The notes beneath the pieces are model-generated. The model did no database searches. It was not told the origin of the DNA and was given only the letters and a program-made list of their open reading frames with translations. This document shows positions 6,153 to 13,408 of a stretch of 19,982 nucleotides of DNA, piece by piece. Positions within the stretch are counted from its first letter, which is position 1. Every line of letters begins with the position of its first letter. This DNA is from an uncultured Collinsella sp. (GTDB lineage: Bacteria > Actinomycetota > Coriobacteriia > Coriobacteriales > Coriobacteriaceae). The stretch spans positions 1 to 19,982 of the forward strand of contig CABUUJ010000040.1 of assembly GCA_902494715.1 (NCBI GenBank), in the 5' to 3' direction. A program made the translations under genes and the position numbers.

Positions 6153-6906
6153 AGCCCACCCCGCGCACGGTTTGGATGATGCGGGCGCCGCCGGCGTCTT
6201 CGATCTTGGCGCGCAGGTGCGCGATGTGTACGTCGACGTTGTTGGTGTCGCCCACGTATTCGTAGCCCAGCGCCTCGTGCGCGATGCGCTCACGCGTGAG
6301 CACGGTTTCGGCATGTGCCATAAGCAGTGCGAGGACATCGAACTCGCGGGCCGTGAGCGCGATGGGCGAACCGCCGACCATGACTTCGCGGCGGTTGGGG
6401 TCGAGTGCGACCGAGCCCACGGTAAGCGCGGCGGGGGAGGGCGTGGCAGCGGTCTTGGCAGAGTCACCAGCCGGGGGTACCGCAGCGGCACCCGTAGCGC
6501 CCTCCCCGGCCCCAACGCCACCAACGCCCGAAGCCGCCCGCACGGCCTCCGAGCGCTTCAGCGCCACGCGGATCCGTGCGAACAGCTCCTCAATCGCAAA
6601 CGGCTTGGTCAGGTAGTCGTCGGCGCCGGCATCGAGCCCGGCAACCTTGTCCATCACGGCATCGCGCGCGGTAACCATAATCACCGGCACATCCTTGTGC
6701 TTGCGGACACGCCGCAAGACCTCCATGCCGTTGAGCTGCGGCAGTAGCACATCGAGCAGAATCAGATCGTAGTCGCGCTCCAGCGCCAGATCCACGGCGG
6801 TGCGGCCGTCGGCGGCGTGCTCCACCTGGTAGCCCTCGTGCTCCAGCTCGAGCGTCACAAAGCGGGCGATTTTCTCCTCGTCCTCTACGATCAGGATCCG
6901 TGCCAT
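6136..6906 (-). CDS. OmpR/PhoB-family response regulator
   Basis: A 256-residue DNA-binding partner of the downstream histidine kinase. The receiver domain covers about residues 1-118, with the acidic pocket (E8-D9-E10), phospho-acceptor D52, T79 and K101 all present. The winged-helix DNA-binding domain starts near residue 160 (LTVGSVALDPNRREV) and ends with VDVHIAHLRAKIEDAG and VRGVGYVCRA, the classic family ending. Between them lies an unusually long Ala/Gly/Pro-rich linker of about 35 residues (SGVGGVGAGEGATG...). The gene starts 18 bases after the UBA/DUF4342 gene and overlaps the kinase by 17 bases, so all three look like one operon. Confidence 0.95.
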   Translation of the reverse strand: MARILIVEDEEKIARFVTLELEHEGYQVEHAADGRTAVDLALERDYDLILLDVLLPQLNGMEVLRRVRKHKDVPVIMVTARDAVMDKVAGLDAGADDYLTKPFAIEELFARIRVALKRSEAVRAASGVGGVGAGEGATGAAAVPPAGDSAKTAATPSPAALTVGSVALDPNRREVMVGGSPIALTAREFDVLALLMAHAETVLTRERIAHEALGYEYVGDTNNVDVHIAHLRAKIEDAGGARIIQTVRGVGYVCRA

Positions 6907-6924
6907 GCGTGCCCCCGTCTGCGA

Positions 6925-7467
6925 TTACTTGTCGTCGTTCAGATTTTGCTTGATGTCGTCCGCGGCGTCGGCGGCGTGATTCATAAGGTTGTTGATGCTG
7001 CCGGGCACGTCGCCGTCGCTGTCGATGCGGTAGCGCATGCCAAAGAACAGGCCAATCAGCATCAGCCATATCGTGGCGCCCCAGGCAAACAGGGCGACGA
7101 TGGGAATCAGGATGGGGATGTTGAGGATGATCGCATCGCGGCGCGTGGCGATAAACTTGGTGTCCAGGCTCAGACGGAAGAGCTTTTTGAGGTACTCCCA
7201 TACGCTGTCCACCTTCTTGGAGAAGTCGGTCTTTTCGCTCGACTTTTCGTAGGCGGCCTGCGCGGCGACCATCTCGGCCGAGGGCTCATCGACCGGCTCG
7301 GACTCGGTGGCGGCGTGCGCTGACGTGGTCTGGGTCTTGCCCTGCGACTCGAGCCAAATGATGGCATCCAAAACGTTGCCGTCGGCAGCGTCGAGCGCCG
7401 CCTTGGCATCGGTGTAGCTCACGTTGCACTTGGTGCGGATAGTTTCAACTTTTTCGAGGTCGTCCAT
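6925..7467 (-). CDS. UBA-like / DUF4342 membrane protein
   Basis: A 180-residue protein. Residues 1-42 (LEKVETIRTKCNVSYTDAKAA...NVLDAIIWLE) form a UBA/TS-N-like three-helix domain. A flexible acidic stretch (about 43-80) follows, then the DUF4342-like part (VWEYLKKLFRLSLDTKFIATRRD, ILNIPILIPIVALFAWGATIW) with a long hydrophobic region at about 112-144 that could span the membrane twice or once. The C-terminus is acidic and charged. The family function is unknown. The ribosome site AAAGGA precedes the ATG. As first gene of the apparent operon with the response regulator and kinase, it may be a target or an accessory of that signalling system; this is inference. Confidence 0.85.
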   Translation of the reverse strand: MDDLEKVETIRTKCNVSYTDAKAALDAADGNVLDAIIWLESQGKTQTTSAHAATESEPVDEPSAEMVAAQAAYEKSSEKTDFSKKVDSVWEYLKKLFRLSLDTKFIATRRDAIILNIPILIPIVALFAWGATIWLMLIGLFFGMRYRIDSDGDVPGSINNLMNHAADAADDIKQNLNDDK

Positions 7468-7825
7468 GACCTGTCCTTTCGTTCGATGGGCACGACGCCG
7501 GGCGATTTGCCCGGGCGTGAGCGTTGCATTCGGCGGCCTGCGTCGCGCGGCGCCGCCCCGCCCTTGCTCGAACTCTATAGTGCAGGATATAGATTAAGCG
7601 ATTCTTGAGCCAAGATTAATGTTGGATGAGTTTTTGGGTAGCGGTGGGAAAAGTATTAGACCTCGATAGCGGGGGATGTGGTGCCGGTGCAAAACGGCGT
7701 CAAAGGTTGGTCGAGCAGGCGGTTTCTCCATTGATGTCCGCACGGCATGGGACACTTACCCTGCCGCCCTGCTCTGCCGCGGCGGCATGTACCCAAACAA
7801 CGACCCTCTAAGGAGTTCGATACCA
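7468..7825. other. Gene-free divergent intergenic region
   Basis: It separates the minus-strand signalling operon from the plus-strand small membrane protein. Apart from the leader hairpin and the promoter candidate, no gene, RNA or repeat is recognised. Short frames at 7626-7811 have no ribosome site and no recognisable content. Confidence 0.6.
7586..7613 (-). promoter_or_regulatory. Promoter candidate for the UBA/DUF4342-regulator-kinase operon
   Basis: On the minus strand TTGGCT (7608-7613) and TATATC (7586-7591) are 16 bases apart, about 120 bases upstream of the ATG at 7467. The leader also contains a GC hairpin (CGCCGGGC ATTTG GCCCGGGCG region, 7496-7516). The call is weak because both boxes are imperfect. 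Confidence 0.3.
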
Positions 7826-8065
7826 ATGAGCGATAACACCAAGCATCTCGCAAAGAAGTGCGTCAAGGACGCGGGGCCGTGCCTCGCGTTGTGCCTTGCC
7901 GGCGCAGCGGTCGCGCTGCTGGCTGTTCTGGGGCCATTCGACGTGCTCCGAAGTGCCAGTTCTCTGCACGTTTGCATGGCCCTTGCCGGCGCCATGATGA
8001 CCGGCGGCGTGCTCGATCTGGTTTTTTGGGTGCTTGACCCGTTTGGATGGAAGAACGAAGGGTAA
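7826..8065 (+). CDS. Small two-helix membrane protein, hypothetical
   Basis: A 79-residue protein beginning MSDNTKHLAKK. The start at 7826 is chosen over longer in-frame starts because AAGGAG (7810-7814) lies about 11 bases upstream. Two hydrophobic segments are visible, about residues 18-38 (PCLALCLAGAAVALLAVLG) and 47-70 (LHVCMALAGAMMTGGVLDLVFWV), with a basic N-terminus, so both ends probably face the cytoplasm. Four cysteines fall in or near the helices. No family is recognised. The next gene starts 85 bases downstream; whether they share a transcript is unclear. Confidence 0.65.
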   Translation: MSDNTKHLAKKCVKDAGPCLALCLAGAAVALLAVLGPFDVLRSASSLHVCMALAGAMMTGGVLDLVFWVLDPFGWKNEG

Positions 8066-8150
8066 GCCCTAAGGGATGGAAGGGCTGGAACGGTTGGCTT
8101 AGTGATCGTGCAGAATGTGGGCTAGCGACTTACAGGGAAGTGGTAATCCG

Positions 8151-8876
8151 ATGACGGTCTATGTAACAGGCGATATTCATGGCGGCGCTGACATGCAAAA
8201 GCTCCGCGATTGGGAGCTTGGGGATAGCCTGGCGAGCGACGACTATCTCATCATCGCGGGCGACTTTGGCTTTCCCTGGGACTTTTCTACCGAGGAATGT
8301 GCCGATATTGCTTGGCTGGAGTCGCGCCCCTACACCGTGCTGTTTGTCGACGGCAACCACGAGCGTTTCGATCACTGGGCGGAACGCCCCATGGAGTTGT
8401 GGCACGGTGGGCTGACGCAGCGCCTGTCGGATACCTCGCCCATACGGCGCCTGACGCGCGGCGAGGTTTTTGAGCTCGACGGCTCAACGGTCTTTACCAT
8501 GGGCGGCGCCACGAGCGTGGACAAGGAATACCGCATTCCGTATTCCAGCTGGTGGCCGCAGGAGCTGCCGGACGAGCGCAACTTTGAGGAGGCGCGGGCA
8601 AAGCTCGACAGCGTGGGCTGGACGGTCGACTACGTGATCACTCACACCTGCTCTACGCGCATGCTTTCGTCCACGCTTTATCCAGCGTCCGGCTGGAATT
8701 GCCCCTCCGTTGATCGGCTTACGGCATTTTTCGATGAGCTGGAAGACCGCTTGGACTACAAGCGCTGGTACTACGGGCATTTTCATCGGGATACCAACCC
8801 GGCCGAGCGTCACACCGTGCTCTACGACTGCATCGTTCGCTTGGGCGACGAACTCCAGCCCTGGGATGTTGCGTAG
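8151..8876 (+). CDS. Calcineurin-like metallophosphoesterase
   Basis: A 241-residue cytoplasmic enzyme with two metal ions, predicted to hydrolyse a phosphoester; the substrate is unknown. All core motifs are in order: GDIHGG (D8, H10), GDFGF (D38), GNHE (N69, H70), a histidine in VITHTCST and the closing GHFHRD. The start at 8151 (MTVYVTGDIHGG) puts the first motif at the normal distance from the N-terminus; an upstream in-frame ATG at 8115 adds 12 unlikely residues. AGGGAAG lies about ten bases before the start. It converges with the glutamyl-Q synthetase gene with only 15 bases between the stops and no obvious terminator. Confidence 0.92.
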   Translation: MTVYVTGDIHGGADMQKLRDWELGDSLASDDYLIIAGDFGFPWDFSTEECADIAWLESRPYTVLFVDGNHERFDHWAERPMELWHGGLTQRLSDTSPIRRLTRGEVFELDGSTVFTMGGATSVDKEYRIPYSSWWPQELPDERNFEEARAKLDSVGWTVDYVITHTCSTRMLSSTLYPASGWNCPSVDRLTAFFDELEDRLDYKRWYYGHFHRDTNPAERHTVLYDCIVRLGDELQPWDVA

Positions 8877-8891
8877 AGGCGGGGTAGCTGG

Positions 8892-9893
8892 CTACTCGAC
8901 CGTTACAGTGATGTTCTCCCGATGCGCGCGGATGACGTCCCAGCTAAAGTGCTCGACCAGCTGCTCGGCGGTACGCGGCGTGGTGTCCGGCGCGATGCCT
9001 GTTTGCCCGGCGAGCCATCCCAACAGTGCCTCGGGTGTGCCAAAGCGGGTGCGGAGCTCGCCCAGGTCCAGATCGCGATCGCGCTTGGAAAGGCGGCGGC
9101 CGTCCGGTGACATGAGCAGCGGAATGTGCGCGTAGTGCGGCGTGGGCAGTCCCAGCAGATGTTGCAGATAGATCTGGCGCGGCGTGGAACCAAGCAGGTC
9201 GCATCCGCGTACGATCTCGGTGACGCCCATGGCAGCGTCGTCGACCACCACGGCCAGCTGATAGGCAAACACGCCGTCGCTGCGGCGCACCAAAAAGTCA
9301 CCGCACTCGGTGGCGAGTGCTTCGCATTGGGCTCCGTACGTGCGGTCCACGAATTCGATCACGTCGCTGGCGAGGTCGTCGACGGTGGGCACGCGCAGGC
9401 GCGTGGCCGGAGCACGCAGGGCACTGCGGCGGGTGATTTCATCAGCAGAAAGACCTCTGCAGGCGCCGCGGTAGATGGGCGTGCCGTCGCTGGCGTGCGG
9501 CGCGCTCGCGGCGTGGAGTTCGGCACGCGTGCAAAAACAGGGATAGGTGAGGCCGGCGTCTTGCAGCTGGCGCAGGGCGTCCTCGTACAGATCCAGGCGA
9601 TCGTGCTGGTAGTAGGGGCCTTCGTCCCACTCGAGCCCCAGCCAGGTCAGATCGTCAATCAGTTGAGCGGCAAGTTCCGGGCGCTTGCAGCGATCGTCCA
9701 GGTCCTCGATACGCAACACGATGCTGCCGCCCTGGCTGCGGGCCGAAAGCCATGCGCACAGGCAGCTGAACACGTTGCCCAAGTGCATGCGGCCCGAGGG
9801 CGACGGGGCAAAGCGGCCCACGACGGGGGTGGGCACTGCCGTTGCTGGTGCGTCCGCGGCGGGCGTTGCTATGTTGCGTGTTTTGATATCCAT
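8892..9893 (-). CDS. gluQ: Glutamyl-Q tRNA(Asp) synthetase
   Basis: A 333-residue truncated relative of glutamyl-tRNA synthetase that attaches glutamate to the queuosine base of tRNA-Asp. Seen: GRFAPSPSGRMHLGN with the HxGH-like HLGN (37-40), RIEDLDD, the zinc site C119-x-C121...Y141-x3-C145, and LSKRD (268-272) as the KMSKS loop. The anticodon-binding half of GluRS is absent, which together with the CxC zinc site separates it from GltX. The first 25 residues are an Ala/Pro-rich extension before the usual family start. There is no ribosome site before the ATG at 9893; a perfect TATACT lies seven bases upstream, suggesting a leaderless mRNA. Longer upstream frames read unrelated sequence. Confidence 0.92.
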   Translation of the reverse strand: MDIKTRNIATPAADAPATAVPTPVVGRFAPSPSGRMHLGNVFSCLCAWLSARSQGGSIVLRIEDLDDRCKRPELAAQLIDDLTWLGLEWDEGPYYQHDRLDLYEDALRQLQDAGLTYPCFCTRAELHAASAPHASDGTPIYRGACRGLSADEITRRSALRAPATRLRVPTVDDLASDVIEFVDRTYGAQCEALATECGDFLVRRSDGVFAYQLAVVVDDAAMGVTEIVRGCDLLGSTPRQIYLQHLLGLPTPHYAHIPLLMSPDGRRLSKRDRDLDLGELRTRFGTPEALLGWLAGQTGIAPDTTPRTAEQLVEHFSWDVIRAHRENITVTVE

Positions 9894-9900
9894 GCGGATG

Positions 9901-9906
9901 AGTATA
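9901..9906 (-). promoter_or_regulatory. -10 element for leaderless gluQ transcription (candidate)
   Basis: The minus strand reads TATACT, seven bases, then ATG. A transcript would begin at or next to the start codon. No convincing -35 box is found at 16-18 bases. Confidence 0.45.
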
Positions 9907-10029
9907 GCGCGGGGCTTGGCAGGGAAGGCGTTGCCGCGCTCACAAGTTGGCGGCGGTGCGCATTGCGCACGGTGGGTTTGCGGCTCAAGGTCTCGATCGC
10001 TGCGTACCGACTTAGCCTCACAAACGACA

Positions 10030-10065
10030 GAAACCCCGGCAGCTCTTCGCAACTGCCGGGGTTTC
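10030..10065. terminator. Orphan terminator-like hairpin
   Basis: A perfect 13-bp stem GAAACCCCGGCAG (10030-10042) / CTGCCGGGGTTTC (10053-10065) with a ten-base loop. The minus-strand exit reads TTTCTGTCGTTTG, a weak T-tract. No gene ends just ahead of it on either strand, so it may terminate an unseen RNA or be a leftover. Confidence 0.5.
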
Positions 10066-10240
10066 CGCGGAAAAGGGGGACATGATCCTCGAGCGAACGG
10101 CAAAGGGGCAAACCGTTTTCGCTCAACTGCTTTATGCCCCTCGGCTGGCGGCTCAGTCAGCGCATGCCGCGCCCACACAAAGCCGCTACACCTGTGACGG
10201 AGCTGTGGAGTGGTATCTATTGCTGGCGCAGGCCATGCCA

Positions 10241-10288
10241 AGGGTGTCCCTAATGACTAGTCATTTAAGAACGTCCCCAATGACTAGC
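10241..10288 (+). repeat. Paired GTCCC/GACTAG intergenic repeat, copy B
   Basis: TGTCCCTAATGACTAG (10245-10260) and CGTCCCCAATGACTAG (10272-10287) lie 27 bases apart. The first unit runs into the 12-bp palindrome ATGACTAGTCAT (10253-10264). It sits upstream of the DUF2207 gene; copy C lies just after that gene. Confidence 0.7.
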
Positions 10289-10407
10289 TGCTGGCGGCGG
10301 GCGTGACTTTCATCCCGTTTGGCGCTCCGGTCGCCTAGATGTTCGTCATGCGTACCCGCAAACGTGGGACAATGGCGCTGTTGGTTTTACAGACAAAGGA
10401 TATGCCT

Positions 10408-12351
10408 ATGAACGCCCCCGTTGCCAAGACCTGTCGGCAGCGTCGCCTATTCGCGCGATTTGCTTCCGTCTGCGCACTCGTCGCGCTTGCATTGTTGCTA
10501 CTGCCCGCCGCCGCACACGCCGACGGTTATTCCATGACCCAGACCTATATCAGTGCCACGGTTGAGGCCGATGGATCGCTGACCGTTGTCGAGGGACGCC
10601 AGTTTGATTTCGACGACGACATCAACGGCGTGTTTTGGGAGATCAATACGGGCACCAACCAGCAGGGCGGCACGGCGGGCGTCGACGTGCTGAGTGTCGA
10701 GGAAGAGGACACCGCGTTTAACAAAGTCGATAGCGCGAACAAGGGCGACTCTGGCGTCTACACGGTCGAGCAGACCGGTGACGGCGTAAGGATTAAGGTG
10801 TTCAGCCCCCACGAGAGCGGCGACAGCGCGATCTATTACGTGAGCTACACCATGACCGGTGCGGTTATGAACTGGGCCGATACCGCCGAGCTCTACTGGA
10901 AGTTTGTGGGCGACGGCTGGTCTGCGGATTCCGATGACGTCGAGATGGAAGTGCGCTTCGCAAATGCCGCTGCCGGGACGGCGGCCGTCGAGGGCGATAA
11001 CTTCCGCGCATGGGGCCACGGCCCGCTGACGGGCGATGTATCGCTCGATGCGGACGAACCCATGGTCACCTATACCATTCCCTGCGTGCATCAGGGCGAA
11101 TTCGCCGAGGCACGCATCGCCTTCCCTAGCGACTGGGTGCCGCAGCTTGCCGCTTCGGGCGAAGAGCGCATGTCAACGATCCTGAGCGAAGAGAAGGAAT
11201 GGGCCGACGAAGCTAACGCCCGCCGCGCTCACGCTCGCATGATTGCCAATGCACTTGCCGTGCTAAGTGTTGTTGCGGCGGTGGTCTTTACCGGCACAAT
11301 CGTTATGCTCAAGCTGCGCAAGCGCAAGCCCAAGCCGCTTTTCCAGGACGAATATTTCCGCGATGTGCCTTCGGCCGACCATCCCGCCGTGCTTTCGGCC
11401 CTCATGAGCTGGAACGAGGTGCCCGACCAGGCATATATCGCCACGCTCATGAAGCTCACTGACGACCGTGTGATCAAGCTGGAGCAGGCGACCGTGACCA
11501 AGGCCAAGAAGGGTCTGTTGGGGCGTGAAAAAGAAGAGCAGACGTATCGCGTGACGGTGAGTGATGCGGGCTGGAAGTCGGCCAAGGGCATTGACCACAT
11601 GGTGCTCAAGGTCTTCTTTGCCGGTGCTAAGCCTGACGAGAACGGTGACCGTTCGCGCACGTTCGACGAGCTGCAGCACTACGTCAAGCAGCACGCTACA
11701 CCCGTGGGTGATAAGCTCGAGGACTATCAGAACACCGTTAAGGGCAAGCTGGCCGATAGCGAGTACGTTGCCTCGGACGGCATTGTTGCAATGGTGTTTT
11801 GCCTGGTTCTTGGTATCCTGATTGCCTTTGTTCCCGTGGGATCCATTTTCTTTACCGATGGCGCACAGGCGAACATCACCGCCGCGGTTATCTCGGTGCC
11901 GATTGTGCTGGTGGGTATCGGCGTGGGCCTTACGTTTCGCCGCTTTACGCCGGAGGGCGCCGAGGTGGCGGCTCGCTGCAAGGCACTTAAGCATTGGCTC
12001 GAGGACTTCACTCGTCTAAAGGAAGCCGTCCCGGGCGATCTGGTGCTGTGGAACAAGCTGCTGGTGATGGGCGTGGCGCTGGGTGTTTCCAAGGAAGTGC
12101 TGCGTCAGCTTGCCGAGGCCGTGCCGCCCGAGGTGCGCGAGGCCGACGGCTTCTATGACAATTATCCCTGCTACTGGTGGTACTACCATCATTACGGTAT
12201 CGAGTCTCCGCTCGATTCGTTCGATGACGTGTATCACGAGAGCATCCGTGAGCTGGCGTCGAGCTCCGACAGCTCGGGCGGCGGCGGAGGCGGCGGCTTC
12301 TCTGGCGGCGGAGGCGGCGGCGTCGGCGGAGGCGGCGGCGGAACGTTCTAG
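10408..12351 (+). CDS. DUF2207 secreted/membrane protein with Gly-rich tail
   Basis: A 647-residue membrane protein of the DUF2207 family, whose role is unknown. The start at 10408 is chosen because AAAGGA lies seven bases upstream. A signal peptide is clear: basic QRRLFAR, a hydrophobic core, and AHA-DG as cleavage site near residue 38. The extracellular DUF2207 domain follows (SLTVVEGRQFDFDDDINGVFW) to about residue 270. Then come TM helices at about 277-299, 459-483 and 490-510; the part between the first and second is a charged cytoplasmic domain. The C-terminus is low complexity (SSGGGGGGGFSGGGGGGVGG...TF), a frequent ending in this family. It is flanked by a repeat doublet on each side and followed by its own terminator. 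Confidence 0.9.
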   Translation: MNAPVAKTCRQRRLFARFASVCALVALALLLLPAAAHADGYSMTQTYISATVEADGSLTVVEGRQFDFDDDINGVFWEINTGTNQQGGTAGVDVLSVEEEDTAFNKVDSANKGDSGVYTVEQTGDGVRIKVFSPHESGDSAIYYVSYTMTGAVMNWADTAELYWKFVGDGWSADSDDVEMEVRFANAAAGTAAVEGDNFRAWGHGPLTGDVSLDADEPMVTYTIPCVHQGEFAEARIAFPSDWVPQLAASGEERMSTILSEEKEWADEANARRAHARMIANALAVLSVVAAVVFTGTIVMLKLRKRKPKPLFQDEYFRDVPSADHPAVLSALMSWNEVPDQAYIATLMKLTDDRVIKLEQATVTKAKKGLLGREKEEQTYRVTVSDAGWKSAKGIDHMVLKVFFAGAKPDENGDRSRTFDELQHYVKQHATPVGDKLEDYQNTVKGKLADSEYVASDGIVAMVFCLVLGILIAFVPVGSIFFTDGAQANITAAVISVPIVLVGIGVGLTFRRFTPEGAEVAARCKALKHWLEDFTRLKEAVPGDLVLWNKLLVMGVALGVSKEVLRQLAEAVPPEVREADGFYDNYPCYWWYYHHYGIESPLDSFDDVYHESIRELASSSDSSGGGGGGGFSGGGGGGVGGGGGGTF

Positions 12352-12365
12352 CGCGCTCTGATTTT

Positions 12366-12411
12366 TGGGATGGATCTTCTCCGGCGACTGCCGACGGATC
12401 CATCCCATTTT
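12366..12411 (+). terminator. Terminator of the DUF2207 gene
   Basis: A perfect 11-bp stem TGGGATGGATC (12366-12376) / GATCCATCCCA (12397-12407) followed by TTTT, 15 bases after the stop codon. Confidence 0.8.
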
Positions 12412-12429
12412 CATGCGCTACCTACGAAG

Positions 12430-12474
12430 GCTGTCCCCAACGACTAATCACTGGGAACATCCCTAAATGACTAG
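12430..12474 (+). repeat. Paired GTCCC/GACTAG intergenic repeat, copy C
   Basis: TGTCCCCAACGACTAA (12432-12447) and CATCCCTAAATGACTAG (12458-12474), 26 bases apart, form a degenerate version of copy B. Both B and C are followed by GCTGCTGG within about ten bases. Confidence 0.65.
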
Positions 12475-12489
12475 GTATGGCTGCTGGGT

Positions 12490-13131
12490 TTAGGCTGTTA
12501 GATCGAGTTCGTAGAGGAAGCTTTCGCGCGGCATGTCGTGACGGCGCTCTTCGCGGTTGGCGCGGTGCGTGGCCGTGCGCTTAAAGCCGTGCAGCTCGTA
12601 GAACTTCCACGAGCAGTTGGAGTCGGTGTACAGGTGCGCCCTCGTCGCTCCAAGCGAGGACAGGTGCGAGACGGCGGCATCGAGCAGAACCGTGCCAACG
12701 CCCAGGCCATGGACATCGCGATCCACGGCAAGCAGCGTGACCTCGTTGTCGTGCGGCAACGGGCTGCTCTCGAGCAGGCGGTTGTTGGTTCGGATGGTTG
12801 CGCGCACAAACGAGAGATACTCGGCGCACGCATCGGGCTCTAGCTCACGCATCTGCGATAGCAGCGCGCGTTCGGTATCCATCCAATGCTCGTTGATAGT
12901 GGCGCCGGAGCTCTGTCCCGCACGCGCGAGCGAAATGCCACGCGCCTGACCGTCGATTACGGCAACCTGTGAAAACGTCGACGACGAAAGGCAATAGGCG
13001 AGGTCGCACGCGGCCTCAAGGCGGTTGTACTCATCGTTATCCGAATTGTTATGCCAAAGCTGCTGCAGAATCAGCGCGATGGCGTCGAAGTCTTCGGTAT
13101 CAAACGGTCGGTAGAGAACCCGCGAGACCAT
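12490..13131 (-). CDS. GNAT family N-acetyltransferase
   Basis: A 213-residue acetyl-CoA-dependent acyltransferase with unknown substrate. The acetyl-CoA binding motif A is clear at about residues 131-151: VTLLAVDRDVHGLGVGTVLL, with the Gly-rich loop HGLGVG. The later YTDSNCSWKFYELHGFKR is the usual motif B region in which a Tyr helps release the product. The N-terminal 120 residues are longer than the minimal GNAT fold and include an acidic, helical insert (RALLSQMRELEPDACAEYL). The ribosome site AGAGG lies a few bases before the ATG at 13131. It is a single gene on the minus strand, divergent from purH. Confidence 0.88.
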   Translation of the reverse strand: MVSRVLYRPFDTEDFDAIALILQQLWHNNSDNDEYNRLEAACDLAYCLSSSTFSQVAVIDGQARGISLARAGQSSGATINEHWMDTERALLSQMRELEPDACAEYLSFVRATIRTNNRLLESSPLPHDNEVTLLAVDRDVHGLGVGTVLLDAAVSHLSSLGATRAHLYTDSNCSWKFYELHGFKRTATHRANREERRHDMPRESFLYELDLTA

Positions 13132-13408
13132 GGTGCCTCTTTCTTTTGCGGATGCATATCGAGCACAGTTCTACCACGCCATTGGCATCTAATTATGGTG
13201 CCCCTGTGTTCCATGAACTCACCGTGCCCGGTGCCATGCCCATCCCCTCCGCTCGCAAACTTTTTCTGCACATGCGCCCGTTGCGGGGTGCATCGATGCG
13301 CTCGATGCGCTACATTAAATCAGTATTTTCAATGCCGCTGCGCGAGCGCTGCAGATCGACGTATCACCGACTCACAGAGCACGGCGGCGTACCAGACAGG
13401 AGGACTGC

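Larger units (their letters stand above)
9894..10407. other. Gene-free, hairpin-rich divergent region
   Basis: It lies between gluQ and the DUF2207 gene. No gene is supported. It holds GTGCGC ATT GCGCAC (about 9956-9970), an irregular long stem joining GTTTGCGGCT (about 9974) with AGCCTCACAAAC (about 10025), a perfect 13-bp hairpin at 10030-10065, a bulged hairpin at 10091-10124 and the repeat doublet at 10241-10288. A structured RNA or the remains of a lost gene are possible. Confidence 0.55.

Noticed and set aside
9894..10241. N-terminal extension of gluQ to 10241
   Set aside because: The extra 116 residues read through hairpins and repeats with no family similarity; GluQ enzymes begin close to the RFAPSPSG motif.
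13132..13408. Purine riboswitch or PurR-type site ahead of purH
   Set aside because: I looked for a conserved aptamer fold or a clear palindrome and found none; only the ribosome site is convincing.
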